Shown: positions 1 to 8,869 of the stretch, one piece after another
Numbering within the stretch: position 1 is the first letter of the stretch
How the letters are laid out: each line of letters begins with the position of its first letter
DNA from: an uncultured Lachnospiraceae bacterium
GTDB lineage: Bacteria; Bacillota; Clostridia; Lachnospirales; Lachnospiraceae
Direction of reading: 5' to 3'
Assembly (NCBI GenBank): GCA_947589155.1
Contig: CANQBH010000008.1
Span: 1-64,000, forward strand
DNA length: 64,000 nucleotides
Translations under genes and position numbers: made by a program
Notes under the pieces: generated by a model
Databases searched by the model: none
What the model was told of the DNA's origin: nothing
What the model saw: the letters and a program-made list of their open reading frames with translations, nothing else

Positions 1-42
1 CGCTTCTTTCAATCCTTCGATCTTAATATTGACTGCCTGCAT
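1..42 (-). CDS. 5' end of a gene cut by the left window edge
   Basis: The reverse strand has an ATG at position 42 preceded by a GGGAGG ribosome binding site, followed by 14 open codons (MQAVNIKIEGLKEA) that run off the window. It lies 16 bases after the stop of the sugar isomerase/epimerase gene and is probably the next gene of that operon. The fragment is too short to name a function. That the reading frame is real is an inference from the good ribosome binding site and the operon-like spacing. Confidence 0.55.
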   Translation of the reverse strand, partial: MQAVNIKIEGLKEA

Positions 43-58
43 ATCTGCCTCCCGTTTC

Positions 59-910
59 CTATTTGATATATTCGTTCATAAACGCGGCCGAAACCTCCAG
101 TGAACGCACCGGCGAACCGTCGATCCAGTTCTTATGGCTCTCAAGGATCACCGCGTCCACGCCCGCGCCAAGCGCCTGTTTTGCCAGCGCCGCAAGATCC
201 ATGCTGCCCGTTCCCAGTTCCATGCTGTCGGAAGTCAAAATCGGCGTCATCACCGGCCCGCTCACCCTTGCGCCGCGGTCGTTGATATGCCACAGTTTCA
301 TTCTGGTGCCCAGCGTCTTCATCACGTCGAGCGCATTGACGCCCGCCTCGCTCGGCCAGTAGGAATCAAACTCAAAGTTCAGATATTCCGGATCGGTATT
401 CCCGATCAGAAGATCGTAGCCGCGCGCGCCCGCGTCGGTTTTGATGAACTCGCAGTTGTGGTTATGGTATAAAAGGCGGACGCCTTCTTCCTTCAGCGCC
501 TTTCCCGCGGCATTTAAGCGGACGCAGAGATCTTTGACGGCGTCGGCGCTCCCGTAATCGAATCGGTACATGCCGGTAATGACCACGTCGCCCGTGCCGT
601 ATTCCTTCGCCTCCTTCGCGACCGCTTTCGGATCGCGCTCAATGCTGCCGAGATCCTGATGGATGCTCACCACCTGCAGGCCGCTTTCCTTTAGCAGCCG
701 TTTCCAGTCCAGACTGCCGCCTTTTCCCGTCGGCATCCCCGCCGCCTTCGTCAGGGCCCGCACTAAAAAAGGCGTCGGATGGATCATAAAACCGTTTAGT
801 TCGATCCCGTCGTACCCTGCGGCGCGGATCGTGGCAAGCGTTTCTCTCGCCTGCGCCTCGCGGCCCGTTACCGTTCCCAGCATGATCTGCTGCACTGCTT
901 TTATTGCCAT
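59..910 (-). CDS. Sugar phosphate isomerase/epimerase-type TIM-barrel protein
   Basis: A 283-residue protein resembling the xylose isomerase-like / AP endonuclease 2 superfamily, whose members isomerise or epimerise sugars and inositols using a divalent metal. Visible family features are the N-terminal GYDGIEL strand, the LLYHNHNCEF segment around residue 150 (metal-binding His and Glu), the FEFDSYW strand near 180, the KLWHINDR motif near 207 and the VILESHKNW strand near 260. It has no signal peptide, so it should be cytoplasmic. Its start codon lies exactly at the stop of the GH43-type gene upstream, so the two are translationally coupled and probably act on the same sugar. The exact substrate cannot be read from the sequence. 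Confidence 0.8.
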   Translation of the reverse strand: MAIKAVQQIMLGTVTGREAQARETLATIRAAGYDGIELNGFMIHPTPFLVRALTKAAGMPTGKGGSLDWKRLLKESGLQVVSIHQDLGSIERDPKAVAKEAKEYGTGDVVITGMYRFDYGSADAVKDLCVRLNAAGKALKEEGVRLLYHNHNCEFIKTDAGARGYDLLIGNTDPEYLNFEFDSYWPSEAGVNALDVMKTLGTRMKLWHINDRGARVSGPVMTPILTSDSMELGTGSMDLAALAKQALGAGVDAVILESHKNWIDGSPVRSLEVSAAFMNEYIK

Positions 911-2715
911 TACAACACCTCCGTAGTTTGACAGTTTCCTTCCGTGATCCCGCCCTCGTTAAAGGCGTCCACGCGTACGACATACGATTCTCCTTCGACC
1001 AGCGCGCCGATCCGCACATGCTCCTCAAAACACATCCTGCTGTGGTAGAGCTTATCCGGATCCGTTCCCCAGAGGATCTGATAGCCTGTGGCGCCGGTCT
1101 TTTCCTTCTTTTCGATCTCCACTTCAAGATCCAGCGGCGTTGTCCGGCGGATCGAAAACGCAGGCTTCTCCGGCGCGCTTCCCTCCGGCATGCCGAACAC
1201 GCGCAGGCCGCTGATACACGGCGGCTGGTCGTAAGGCACTTCCATGGAAGACAGGCGCAGATAGCGCAGTTTCTCTCCCTGCTCCCTGATGATCAGATCG
1301 TGCGACAGATCCGTCTGCGCTTCCCGCTTGTCTTCGATCACCGTAAAATGGTTGCCGTCGGCGGAGCCTTCGAGCAGATAACGCGTAAAGGTCTGCCGTT
1401 CTTCGATATAGCGCGCCTGCGTCGTGCCGCGGATCTTTCCCGGCACCGGAATGTCGATCGCATCGTCGGCAAAATTCACCTGCACGACCCGCACGTCACA
1501 GACCTTTCCCAGATCCATACAAAGCCATTCGTCGCGACCGCTGCTTTTTGCCCGCCACCACGTCTGCACGTTTTCATCCGCCGCGTTTTCCGGCCCTTTT
1601 GCTTCGTCAAAAGACGACGCCGTGACCTTTTTCTTATAGGAAAGGAGCATCCATTCGGGATCGGCCCACGGGTCCGCCTTTTCTCCGGCCCGCGGCATCT
1701 TCCGCGGCCAGTCGCCGAAACGCTGGTTGCAGAACAGTTCCCCGTCCTCATCCAGTCCCGCCGGCCAGAGGCCGACACGGCGCTCGAAATCATGGTTCAT
1801 GCTGATACGCATCGTTGCGGTATGCCAGAGGTTGCCCGAAAGGTCTTCCATCGTAGAGCCGTGGCCCGCGCCCGGCAGGAAGCCGCCCGGCTTGTAGGAA
1901 TATGGATTGTTCTTTGCCGGAACGAACGGCCCGAGCGGCGAATCGGAACGGTATACGCCGTCGCCGTAGGTATTGTACTGCGTGCCGCCGAACGCATATT
2001 GCAGATAATAGGCGCCGTTGAACTTATCCATCCACGCGCCCTCGATATACGGCTTGTCGCTGAACATCCCGCGGATCATCGGAAGGTACTGCGGCGGGAC
2101 TTCCACCCCCGGCTGGCTCTGCAAAAAGCGCTGCGTCGCCGCTTCGATCTCCTCGTCCGACTTCGGCAGGCGGCTGTTGTCCTCGCCCACGCGCTCATAG
2201 CCCCTCTGCTTGGGATGAGCGGCGATCAGTTCGCGTTTCTGCCCGAGCGGCAGCATCGTCTCCGGATCCAGTTCCACGCCCCAGATCGGCGTCTCGTTGG
2301 AGCAGCCCCAGTAAAAATAGACCCGCCCGTCGTCGTCTGCAAAGAGGTTGGGATCCCAGTAGTCAAATGTGCCCTCGATCTTTTCATACGGGCCGCTAAG
2401 CACGTCCTTCGTCCGATAGCGGTCGCAGTTCTCGCCGCGGCGCGACGCGCAGAAATAGACGTAGTCTCCCAGCACGCGCACGTCCGGCGCGTAATCATAC
2501 AGCGGCAGTTCGTCCGGCAGGCGGTGGTTCTCCCAATGCGCCAGATCGCGCGACACCCAGACGCCCAGCGTCATTGAGGCAAAAAGATAATAAACGCCGT
2601 GAAAACAGATCATGGAAGGATCCGCCGCTTCCCTGCAGACGGCGATCCTGTTCTTCCTCTGATCGGCGTTGAACTGATAGCGGTAATTGACATTGATCGG
2701 ATTGCAGAAATACAT
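910..2715 (-). CDS. GH43-type glycoside hydrolase with C-terminal discoidin-like and fibronectin-like domains (copy 1)
   Basis: A 601-residue protein. Residues about 1-330 look like the five-bladed propeller of family GH43: an early REAADPS motif (candidate base Asp), WDPNLFADDDGRVYFYWG near 120 and PYIEGAWMDKFNG near 225 (candidate acid Glu). Residues about 355-480 resemble an F5/8 type C (discoidin) carbohydrate-binding domain, and about 510-600 a fibronectin III-like fold. There is no signal peptide, so it probably acts inside the cell on imported oligosaccharides. A GGGGG ribosome binding site precedes the ATG. It has a clear paralog of the same architecture at 60790-62535. Substrate (xyloside, arabinoside or galactoside) is not determinable here. 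Confidence 0.82.
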   Translation of the reverse strand: MYFCNPINVNYRYQFNADQRKNRIAVCREAADPSMICFHGVYYLFASMTLGVWVSRDLAHWENHRLPDELPLYDYAPDVRVLGDYVYFCASRRGENCDRYRTKDVLSGPYEKIEGTFDYWDPNLFADDDGRVYFYWGCSNETPIWGVELDPETMLPLGQKRELIAAHPKQRGYERVGEDNSRLPKSDEEIEAATQRFLQSQPGVEVPPQYLPMIRGMFSDKPYIEGAWMDKFNGAYYLQYAFGGTQYNTYGDGVYRSDSPLGPFVPAKNNPYSYKPGGFLPGAGHGSTMEDLSGNLWHTATMRISMNHDFERRVGLWPAGLDEDGELFCNQRFGDWPRKMPRAGEKADPWADPEWMLLSYKKKVTASSFDEAKGPENAADENVQTWWRAKSSGRDEWLCMDLGKVCDVRVVQVNFADDAIDIPVPGKIRGTTQARYIEERQTFTRYLLEGSADGNHFTVIEDKREAQTDLSHDLIIREQGEKLRYLRLSSMEVPYDQPPCISGLRVFGMPEGSAPEKPAFSIRRTTPLDLEVEIEKKEKTGATGYQILWGTDPDKLYHSRMCFEEHVRIGALVEGESYVVRVDAFNEGGITEGNCQTTEVL

Positions 2716-2778
2716 GCAAAAAATCCCCCTTTTCTTTTCCCTTTTGTCTTTACAATACCATAAATAAAATGATATAGT

Positions 2779-2806
2779 TAGTACAGGATATTGTATACCT
2801 AGTACA
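2779..2806. promoter_or_regulatory. Direct repeat TAGTACA, possible operator between GH43 and chemoreceptor genes
   Basis: TAGTACA occurs at 2779-2785 and again at 2800-2806, 21 bases apart, which is two helical turns. Phased direct repeats of this kind are typical of AraC-family binding sites, but the site is unproven. The repeat lies in the 127-base divergent region between the GH43-type gene and the chemoreceptor gene. Confidence 0.3.
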
Positions 2807-2842
2807 TTTTTTCATCAAGATTGGGGGGGGGTATTACCTACT

Positions 2843-4543
2843 ATGAAACTCAAACAAAAGATCCTGCTCATTGCCTTAGTACCTTTGCTCGTACTTGAAA
2901 TGCTGATCGTCTTTATCAGCGTCAAACGCGTGTCCTCTGTGATGACTTCAACCATCGAAAACGGACTGCGTTCCGCCGCCGTTTCCGTCCGCGACAGTTA
3001 TGCGGAGATCAACGACGATCCTTACTTTATCAACGACGCCAACGAACTGTGTAAAGGCGATTACAACATCACAAAAGATTCTTCGACCGCCGACGACCTC
3101 CGTGAAAATTCCGAAACGGATATCACGGTCTTCTACGGCGATACGCGGTATATGACGTCCGTCCTCGGCGAGTTCGGCAACCGCGTCCTCTATACGTCGG
3201 CCAGCGACACGGTCGTCGACAAGGTCTTAAAGCAGGGCAAGGAATATTTCGCGACCGACGTCGTGATCGTCAACCAGCCGTACTACGGCTATTATATCCC
3301 TCTGCCGGATCCTGAGACCGGAGAGCCGGTCGGCATGGTCTTTGCCGGTATGCCGCAGGCTTCCGCCAAGGCGCAGATCAACAGCATCATCACCCTGATG
3401 TCCGGCGTCGGCCTTGCGATCCTGATCGTCTGCACGGTGATCGTGTACCTGATCGTCAAAGGCATGGTAAAGCAGATCTCCGCAAGCGTATCCACGCTCT
3501 CGCAGCTGGCCGAAGGAAAACTCAATGTCAGCGTCGATGAGAAAGTCTTAAAAAGCAAGGACGAGATCGGCGATATCGGCCGCGCCACGGAAACGATCCG
3601 TGACAATCTCCACCGTATCATTGCCTCGATCAAAAACGACAGCAGCACCCTGCTAAACGCCTCTGCAGCGCTCACCGAACGCACCGACATCACGAGCGAC
3701 CATGTGCAGCAGATGGAGCGCGCCGCCGACGAAGTGGCGCAGGGCGCGGGCAATCAGGCCGAAGAAACGCAGGACGCTTCCGACAATATCATCATGATGG
3801 GCAACATCATCGAAGATACCGTAGATCAGTTGGAACATCTGCGCAGCAGCGCAAAAGATATGGAGACGCGCGGCGAGACCGCTCTTGCCGCCCTGAAAAA
3901 GCTTCAGGCCACGAACCAGAAGACCAGCGAGGCCATGAACATCATCTACGAACAGACCAACGCCACCAACGAGTCCACGCAGAAGATCAAAGAGGCGACG
4001 GCGCTGATCACGAACATCGCCGAAGAGACCAACCTCCTTTCCCTCAACGCTTCCATCGAAGCGGCGCGGGCGGGCGAACAGGGACGCGGCTTCGCGGTCG
4101 TCGCGGGACAGATCCAGAAACTTGCCGAGCAGTCCAACGCTTCCGCAAAGCAGATCGAAGACATCATCTCGCTTCTGCTTGAGGATTCCGAAAAGGCGGT
4201 CGAGACGATGGACGACGTGCGCGCCGTGATCGAGCAGCAGAGCGAAAACGTCACCGACACCGGCACGCAGCTCAACAGCCTGCTGTCCGACGTCAAGCAG
4301 TCCTATAACGCCATTTTGGAAGTGGCGGAAAAAGCAAACCAGTTAAACGAAGCAAGAAACAGCGTGGTCAATACCGTGCAGAGCCTTGCAGCCATCGCAC
4401 AGGAGAACGCCGCAAGTTCGCAGGAGACTTCCGCTTCCGCTTCCGAGATCAGCAATATCGTCGGCGAGATCGCTACCGATACGGAAGAACTCAAGCAGAT
4501 CTCCAACCGGCTGGATGACAGCATTTCCATCTTTGAGATGTAG
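2843..4543 (+). CDS. Methyl-accepting chemotaxis protein with a single-Cache-type sensor
   Basis: A 566-residue transmembrane chemoreceptor. Residues about 7-28 form the first membrane helix, 30-185 an extracellular sensor resembling sCache, and about 188-210 the second membrane helix. A HAMP linker and a long coiled coil follow. The signalling tip that contacts CheA/CheW is recognisable in [19 protein letters not shown] and GRGFAVVAG near residues 392-420. No C-terminal CheR pentapeptide is seen. Nine consecutive G residues (2823-2831) lie just before the start codon. It is one of the few plus-strand genes here, diverging from a GH43-type gene, so sensing a sugar or its product is possible but only inferred. 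It ends two bases before the convergent spoIVB stop. Confidence 0.95.
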   Translation: MKLKQKILLIALVPLLVLEMLIVFISVKRVSSVMTSTIENGLRSAAVSVRDSYAEINDDPYFINDANELCKGDYNITKDSSTADDLRENSETDITVFYGDTRYMTSVLGEFGNRVLYTSASDTVVDKVLKQGKEYFATDVVIVNQPYYGYYIPLPDPETGEPVGMVFAGMPQASAKAQINSIITLMSGVGLAILIVCTVIVYLIVKGMVKQISASVSTLSQLAEGKLNVSVDEKVLKSKDEIGDIGRATETIRDNLHRIIASIKNDSSTLLNASAALTERTDITSDHVQQMERAADEVAQGAGNQAEETQDASDNIIMMGNIIEDTVDQLEHLRSSAKDMETRGETALAALKKLQATNQKTSEAMNIIYEQTNATNESTQKIKEATALITNIAEETNLLSLNASIEAARAGEQGRGFAVVAGQIQKLAEQSNASAKQIEDIISLLLEDSEKAVETMDDVRAVIEQQSENVTDTGTQLNSLLSDVKQSYNAILEVAEKANQLNEARNSVVNTVQSLAAIAQENAASSQETSASASEISNIVGEIATDTEELKQISNRLDDSISIFEM

Positions 4544-4545
4544 GC

Positions 4546-5757
4546 CTATTCCAGCATACTTTCAATAAAAATACCGTAGCCTTTCGTGGGATCGTTGACA
4601 AAGACATGGGTCACGGCTCCGATGATCTTTCCGTTTTGGATGATCGGACTGCCGCTCATGCCTTGCACGATCCCACCTGTTTTTTCAATGAGTTTTTGAT
4701 CCGTCACATGAAACACAAACGCCTTGTTCTTCTCTTTCGGCGAATAATCGATCCGATCGATCATGATCTGATAGGATTCCACCTGCGCCTCCTGCCCGAA
4801 CAAAATGGCGGCCGTATCCCTTCGGATCTCCTGCTTATAGCCGATCGGATAGATCCGCTTCTCAAACGCCTGATCCGCCGTTCCCGTGACTTTTCCGAAC
4901 ACTCCTTCCTCACAGTTCTCCTCTACCGTTCCAAGGCGCATGGACGCGCCGTATGCGATCAGTCCGGTCAGTTCTCCGGGCGAGCCCATGCTGCTTGGCG
5001 TGATCTCCGTGATATCCGCCGGATAGAGATAGCCCTGCTCCATGTCCAGCAGTTTGTGCGTGGCGCTGTCGCTGATCCCGTGGCCGAGCGCGCCGAAATT
5101 TCCGTCACGGTCGATATAGGTCATCGTGCCCACGCCCGCCATGTCGTCCTTGACCCACAGACCGAGTTTGTATTCCCGCTCCTTGGTCTCTACCGGCGAG
5201 ACCTCTACCTGCATCTCCTCGCCGTCGCGGCAGACGCGCAGTTCGACCGGCTCCCCGCCGCTTGCCATCACGGCTTCCTGCAATTCCTCTTTGGTATCGA
5301 TCGGCGTACCGTTGACCGCCGTAATATAGTCGCCTTCCCTCAGGATATAGGCGGTCGGATTGGAAAGCGTCCCCTGCATATCGCTGATCTCTTTGTTCCC
5401 GACCACATACACATGGCGCATCTTGACATAGATACCCACCGGCTGTCCGATCGCCTCAACGCGCGAATCTGCGACGGTCGTCGCCGAGATCGTCGCGACC
5501 GGCAGGATCCCGAACAGCTTGCATTGCAGTTTTTTCCTCTCCCCGACAGCGCCGCTCTCCCGCTCCGTCTCCAGTACGCCGGACGGATGGACCGCCTCTA
5601 CCGTGACCGGCGCGTCCAGCCGGATCTCCTCCGCGCCGCTGCTGACGCTGATCTCTTCCGGCACATAAGGCAAGAGCATGAGATAGCAGGCGATCAGATA
5701 GATCAGGGCGTAACATTTTGCAACGCCTTTTCGATGTTTTACATACCACTGGAACAT
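4546..5757 (-). CDS. spoIVB: SpoIVB, sporulation signalling serine peptidase (family S55)
   Basis: A 403-residue protein that, in Bacillus, is secreted from the forespore and cleaves SpoIVFA to trigger SigK processing. It has an N-terminal membrane helix (about 12-32), a PDZ domain (about 105-185) and an S55 peptidase domain. Catalytic His lies in GALGHGISD (about 226) and catalytic Ser in GMSGSPIIQNGKIIG (about 369). I place the start at the internal ATG at 5757, because AGGAGA lies six bases before it. The ATG eight codons upstream follows directly on the recN terminator and has no usable ribosome binding site. It is adjacent to recN, as in other spore formers. Confidence 0.93.
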   Translation of the reverse strand: MFQWYVKHRKGVAKCYALIYLIACYLMLLPYVPEEISVSSGAEEIRLDAPVTVEAVHPSGVLETERESGAVGERKKLQCKLFGILPVATISATTVADSRVEAIGQPVGIYVKMRHVYVVGNKEISDMQGTLSNPTAYILREGDYITAVNGTPIDTKEELQEAVMASGGEPVELRVCRDGEEMQVEVSPVETKEREYKLGLWVKDDMAGVGTMTYIDRDGNFGALGHGISDSATHKLLDMEQGYLYPADITEITPSSMGSPGELTGLIAYGASMRLGTVEENCEEGVFGKVTGTADQAFEKRIYPIGYKQEIRRDTAAILFGQEAQVESYQIMIDRIDYSPKEKNKAFVFHVTDQKLIEKTGGIVQGMSGSPIIQNGKIIGAVTHVFVNDPTKGYGIFIESMLE

Positions 5758-5785
5758 AGCACGTCTCCTGTTCTTTTCCATAAAA

Positions 5786-5810
5786 AAGAGAAGGAATTTC
5801 TCCTTCTCTT
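5786..5810 (-). terminator. Intrinsic terminator after recN
   Basis: The reverse strand reads a 10-bp perfect stem (AAGAGAAGGA / TCCTTCTCTT) with a five-base loop followed by a run of T. It sits between recN and spoIVB and would also lie in the 5' leader of spoIVB if that is transcribed from the promoter at 5810-5840. Confidence 0.8.
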
Positions 5811-5840
5811 AATATGGCGGAAAACAGCGGATCTTAAACA
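5810..5840 (-). promoter_or_regulatory. Candidate SigG/SigF-type promoter for spoIVB
   Basis: On the reverse strand TGTTTA (5840-5835) is separated by 18 bases from CATATTA (5816-5810). The -10 differs in one base from the SigG-type CATACTA, and spoIVB is a forespore SigG gene in Bacillus. The -10 ends at the first base of the recN terminator stem. Confidence 0.42.
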
Positions 5841-5863
5841 TCGTTTTGCAAGCGCCGCCGATT

Positions 5864-7537
5864 TTAACTTTCCTTTTTCCTGATCGCCAGATCCTTCATT
5901 TCCCTCGCGTTGTCAAACACCGCCTGCGTCAGTTCCGCGCCGCCCAGCATCCGCGCGAGTTCCTGTACGCTGTCAAAATACGACAACGCCTGAATCGAGG
6001 AAACGGTCGCCTGTCCCACGACGGATTTTTCGATCAGATAGTGGTGATCCGCCATCGCCGCGATCTGCGGCAGGTGGGTGATACAGATGACCTGATGGTT
6101 TTTTGCGACAACGTGCAGTTTTTCGGAGACCGCCTGCGCCGTGCGGCCGCTGATACCGGCGTCGATCTCGTCGAAGATCAGCGTGTCGATCCCGTCGTCC
6201 TCCGCCAGTACCGTCTTGATCGCCAGCATGACCCTTGACATCTCGCCGCCGGAGGCGATGTCTTTCAGCGGACGGATCGGCTCGCCCGGGTTCGTGGAGA
6301 TCAGAAACTCCGCTTCGTCGCAGCCGTTCGCGCTGTACTGCGGCGTCCTTTCTATGGACATCGAAAAGGCGACGTCTATAAAATTCAGATCCAGAAGGGC
6401 CTGCCGCACCTTGCGGCAGAGTTGCTCCGCGCCGTCTTTGCGCAGCTTCGAGAGCAGGCCGCAGGCTTCCTCCAGTTCTTCGACGCTTTGCTTTAACTGT
6501 TCTTCCAATTCCTGCCGGTAAGCGCCGTAACGCTCGAGTTTGTCCAGTTTTTCCCGTTTTTCCTCAAGCGCCTGAAGCACCGCTTCGATATCCATGCCGT
6601 ACTTGTCCTTGAGACGGTTGATCTCGTTGAGCCTCTGCTCCGTCTGCGCAAAGACGCTCTCGTCAAACTCCGCGTCCGAAAGATAGGAAGAAAGTTCGCG
6701 GTTGAAATCTCCCAGAAGGCCGTCGAGTTCCGCAAGCATCCCCTGCATCTCGTCGATCTTTGGATCCAGTCCGAGGACCGTGTGAAATTCGCGCAGGCTC
6801 CTGCCGATCTGCTCTGAAGCGCCGTCCGCTCCCGAGGTGCTGTAAAAAGCCGCGGACAGGGCGTCCATGATCTTCCTTCCGTGGGAAAGCCTGCGGTAGT
6901 TCTCCTCCAGTTCGATATCTTCCTTCGGCTTGAGCGCCGCCTGTTCGATCTCCGCGATCTCGTGTTCCAAAAGCGACTTTTCCCGCTCCTGCCGGTCTTC
7001 GTCCATCTGGGAATTTCCCCATTCGTCCTGTAATTTCTTATAAGACGCGTAGGCCGCGCGCACCCGCTGTTTGACGGGTTCGACCTCTTTTTTGATGTAG
7101 GAATCCAACAGTTCCAGGTGGCGGCTCCTGCGCGAGAGCGACTGGTGCTCCTGCTGTCCGTAGATATCTAAAAACAAACTGCCCGCCTGTTTTAATTTTG
7201 CGGCCGGTACCGTCTCGCCGTTGATCCTTGCGATACTGCGCGTCTCCGTCACCCGCCGGCTCAGGATGACCTGATCGTCGTCCGCTTCGATCTCGAGTTC
7301 CCGCAGGCCTTCCCGCTGCCGCTCCTTCGTCACGCGAAAGACCGCTTCTACCAGCGCTTCTTCGCCGCCGCGCAGCATCTCCTTGCGCACCTTTCCGCCG
7401 AGCGCCAGATCGAGCGCGCCAAGAAGGATGGACTTGCCCGCGCCGGTCTCGCCGGAGAGGATATGCAGCCCGTCCAAAAACGTGATGTCTTCTTCTTCGA
7501 TCAGAGCAAAATTCTTTACATGTAAACTTTCTATCAT
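5864..7537 (-). CDS. recN: RecN, DNA repair SMC-like ATPase
   Basis: A 557-residue SMC-family ATPase that acts early at double-strand breaks. The Walker A motif is SGETGAGKSILLGALD at about residues 28-43. A long coiled-coil middle (about 140-380) follows, then the ABC signature in the LKDIASGGEMSRVMLA segment (about 425-440) and Walker B in TLIFDEIDAGISG (about 462-474). The frame is open further upstream, but the natural start is the ATG at 7537 before IESLHVKNFALIEE, since the extension would run into argR. It starts 10 bases after argR. The pairing argR-recN is conserved in Firmicutes. Confidence 0.97.
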   Translation of the reverse strand: MIESLHVKNFALIEEEDITFLDGLHILSGETGAGKSILLGALDLALGGKVRKEMLRGGEEALVEAVFRVTKERQREGLRELEIEADDDQVILSRRVTETRSIARINGETVPAAKLKQAGSLFLDIYGQQEHQSLSRRSRHLELLDSYIKKEVEPVKQRVRAAYASYKKLQDEWGNSQMDEDRQEREKSLLEHEIAEIEQAALKPKEDIELEENYRRLSHGRKIMDALSAAFYSTSGADGASEQIGRSLREFHTVLGLDPKIDEMQGMLAELDGLLGDFNRELSSYLSDAEFDESVFAQTEQRLNEINRLKDKYGMDIEAVLQALEEKREKLDKLERYGAYRQELEEQLKQSVEELEEACGLLSKLRKDGAEQLCRKVRQALLDLNFIDVAFSMSIERTPQYSANGCDEAEFLISTNPGEPIRPLKDIASGGEMSRVMLAIKTVLAEDDGIDTLIFDEIDAGISGRTAQAVSEKLHVVAKNHQVICITHLPQIAAMADHHYLIEKSVVGQATVSSIQALSYFDSVQELARMLGGAELTQAVFDNAREMKDLAIRKKES

Positions 7538-7547
7538 TGTGTACTTC

Positions 7548-8006
7548 CTATCTGCCTTCTTCTGCAAGCCTGTGCAGACGCCCGAGGAGCGCCGCGGTAT
7601 CTTCGACACTGCGCACCGCGCACATGATCGTATCATCCCCCGCGATCGTGCCGACGATCTCCGGCAGTTCCATGTGATCCAGCGCCGCCGCCACCGCCAT
7701 TGCCATTCCCGCCACCGTTTTTATGACGAGGATGTTCCGGGCGTTGTCCATGGACACATAGCCGTCGCGGAAGATGCGGATATATTTTTCCGACATCTCC
7801 TCGCGCGTCTCGTGGTAGGAGACGTAGCGCAGTTTCCCGCTGCCCATGGCCACCTTTGTCAGTTTCATCTCCCGCACGTCGCGGGAGACCGTCGCCTGCG
7901 TGACCGCGAAACCCGCGCGTCTTAATTCCAGCGTCAGTTCCTCCTGCGTGCCGATCTCTTTTTTTACGATCAGTTCTAAGATCTTTGCCTGTCGTTCCGC
8001 CTTCAT
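7548..8006 (-). CDS. argR: ArgR, arginine repressor
   Basis: A 152-residue arginine-responsive transcriptional regulator. Residues 1-70 form the winged helix DNA-binding domain (QAKILELIVKKEIGTQEELT; TQATVSRDVREMKLTKV recognition region). Residues about 80-150 form the hexamerisation and arginine-binding domain, with GTIAGDDTIMCAVR near the C-terminus including the Asp pair that binds arginine. The normal family length is about 150. It lies in a tight run nadK-argR-recN, so arginine control of recN or nadK is not implied; this placement is simply conserved in clostridia and bacilli. Confidence 0.96.
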   Translation of the reverse strand: MKAERQAKILELIVKKEIGTQEELTLELRRAGFAVTQATVSRDVREMKLTKVAMGSGKLRYVSYHETREEMSEKYIRIFRDGYVSMDNARNILVIKTVAGMAMAVAAALDHMELPEIVGTIAGDDTIMCAVRSVEDTAALLGRLHRLAEEGR

Positions 8007-8020
8007 ACCGCTCCTTTTTT

Positions 8021-8869
8021 CTATTCCGCCTGCATCTTCGTCCGGATCCGATCCAAAAAACTGACGTCGCTTAAATGGATCATCTTTGTCGTCTCTTTTG
8101 CGCGCCGCACCGCGAGTTTTTCACCGGTGCGCATCAGCCGCCTGTGGTTACCGTCGAAACTCACTTCCGCCTCCGCCGCGTCGTCCGGATCCCTGCCGCA
8201 GAGTTCGAGCACCACTTCGTCGTAAGGATCTAAAACGATGCTTCGCGCATTGAGCGTATGGGGATTGATCGGCGTCAGAAGGATCAGATTGGTCTTCGGG
8301 TTGACAATCGGCCCGTGCGCCGAAAGGTTGTACGCCGTGGAACCGGTCGGCGTCGAAAAGATCATGCCGTCGCAGTGATAGGCATAGAGATACTGCCCGT
8401 TGACGTAGACCCGCACATAGATCACCTGCAGGCCCGCGCCCGAGGTGACGACCACATCGTTGAGTGCCTGCACCTCATGCCCGATCCTGCCGTCGTCGTG
8501 GAGGATATGTCCGGTCAGCATCATCCGCTCCTCCACCGTATAGTCGTCGCCGATCATACTGTCGATCGCGTCGAACACATTGTCCTGATCCAGATCGCAC
8601 AGATATCCGAGATGGCCGCGGTTGATCCCGATCAGCGGGATATTCTTGCCGAAGATATTCTGCGCCGCGCGGATCAGCGTGCCGTCGCCGCCGACGGTCA
8701 GCACCGCCTCCGTATCCTTCGGCGGTTCAAGTCCCGTTTCCAGCGAATCGTCCGGATTCACACCGTAACTGCAGACGCCGCCCTTTAAGCGGATATAATC
8801 GGTGATCTCCCGCAGGAAGACCAGCGTCTCCGGTTTTTCATCCCTCACTACCAGAAAAAAATGCTTCAT
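8021..8869 (-). CDS. nadK: NadK, NAD kinase
   Basis: A 282-residue NAD+ kinase (ATP- or polyphosphate-NAD kinase) that makes NADP+. Family motifs are LTVGGDGTLIRAAQ (about 57-70, GGDG nucleotide motif with catalytic Asp), GINRGHLGYLCD (about 82-93) and FSTPTGSTAYNLSAHGP (about 170-186). Length and motif order are normal. Its ATG overlaps the stop of tlyA by four bases (ATGA), so the two are translationally coupled. Confidence 0.96.
   Translation of the reverse strand: MKHFFLVVRDEKPETLVFLREITDYIRLKGGVCSYGVNPDDSLETGLEPPKDTEAVLTVGGDGTLIRAAQNIFGKNIPLIGINRGHLGYLCDLDQDNVFDAIDSMIGDDYTVEERMMLTGHILHDDGRIGHEVQALNDVVVTSGAGLQVIYVRVYVNGQYLYAYHCDGMIFSTPTGSTAYNLSAHGPIVNPKTNLILLTPINPHTLNARSIVLDPYDEVVLELCGRDPDDAAEAEVSFDGNHRRLMRTGEKLAVRRAKETTKMIHLSDVSFLDRIRTKMQAE

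Noticed and set aside
904..2577. Long plus-strand open frame opposite the GH43-type gene (557 codons)
   Set aside because: The opposite strand has clear GH43 motifs. The plus-strand product is Arg/His/Pro-rich with no domain, as expected for antisense of GC-rich coding DNA.
7537..7636. N-terminal extension of RecN by 33 codons
   Set aside because: It would overlap argR, has no family similarity, and the ATG at 7537 begins the conserved sequence.
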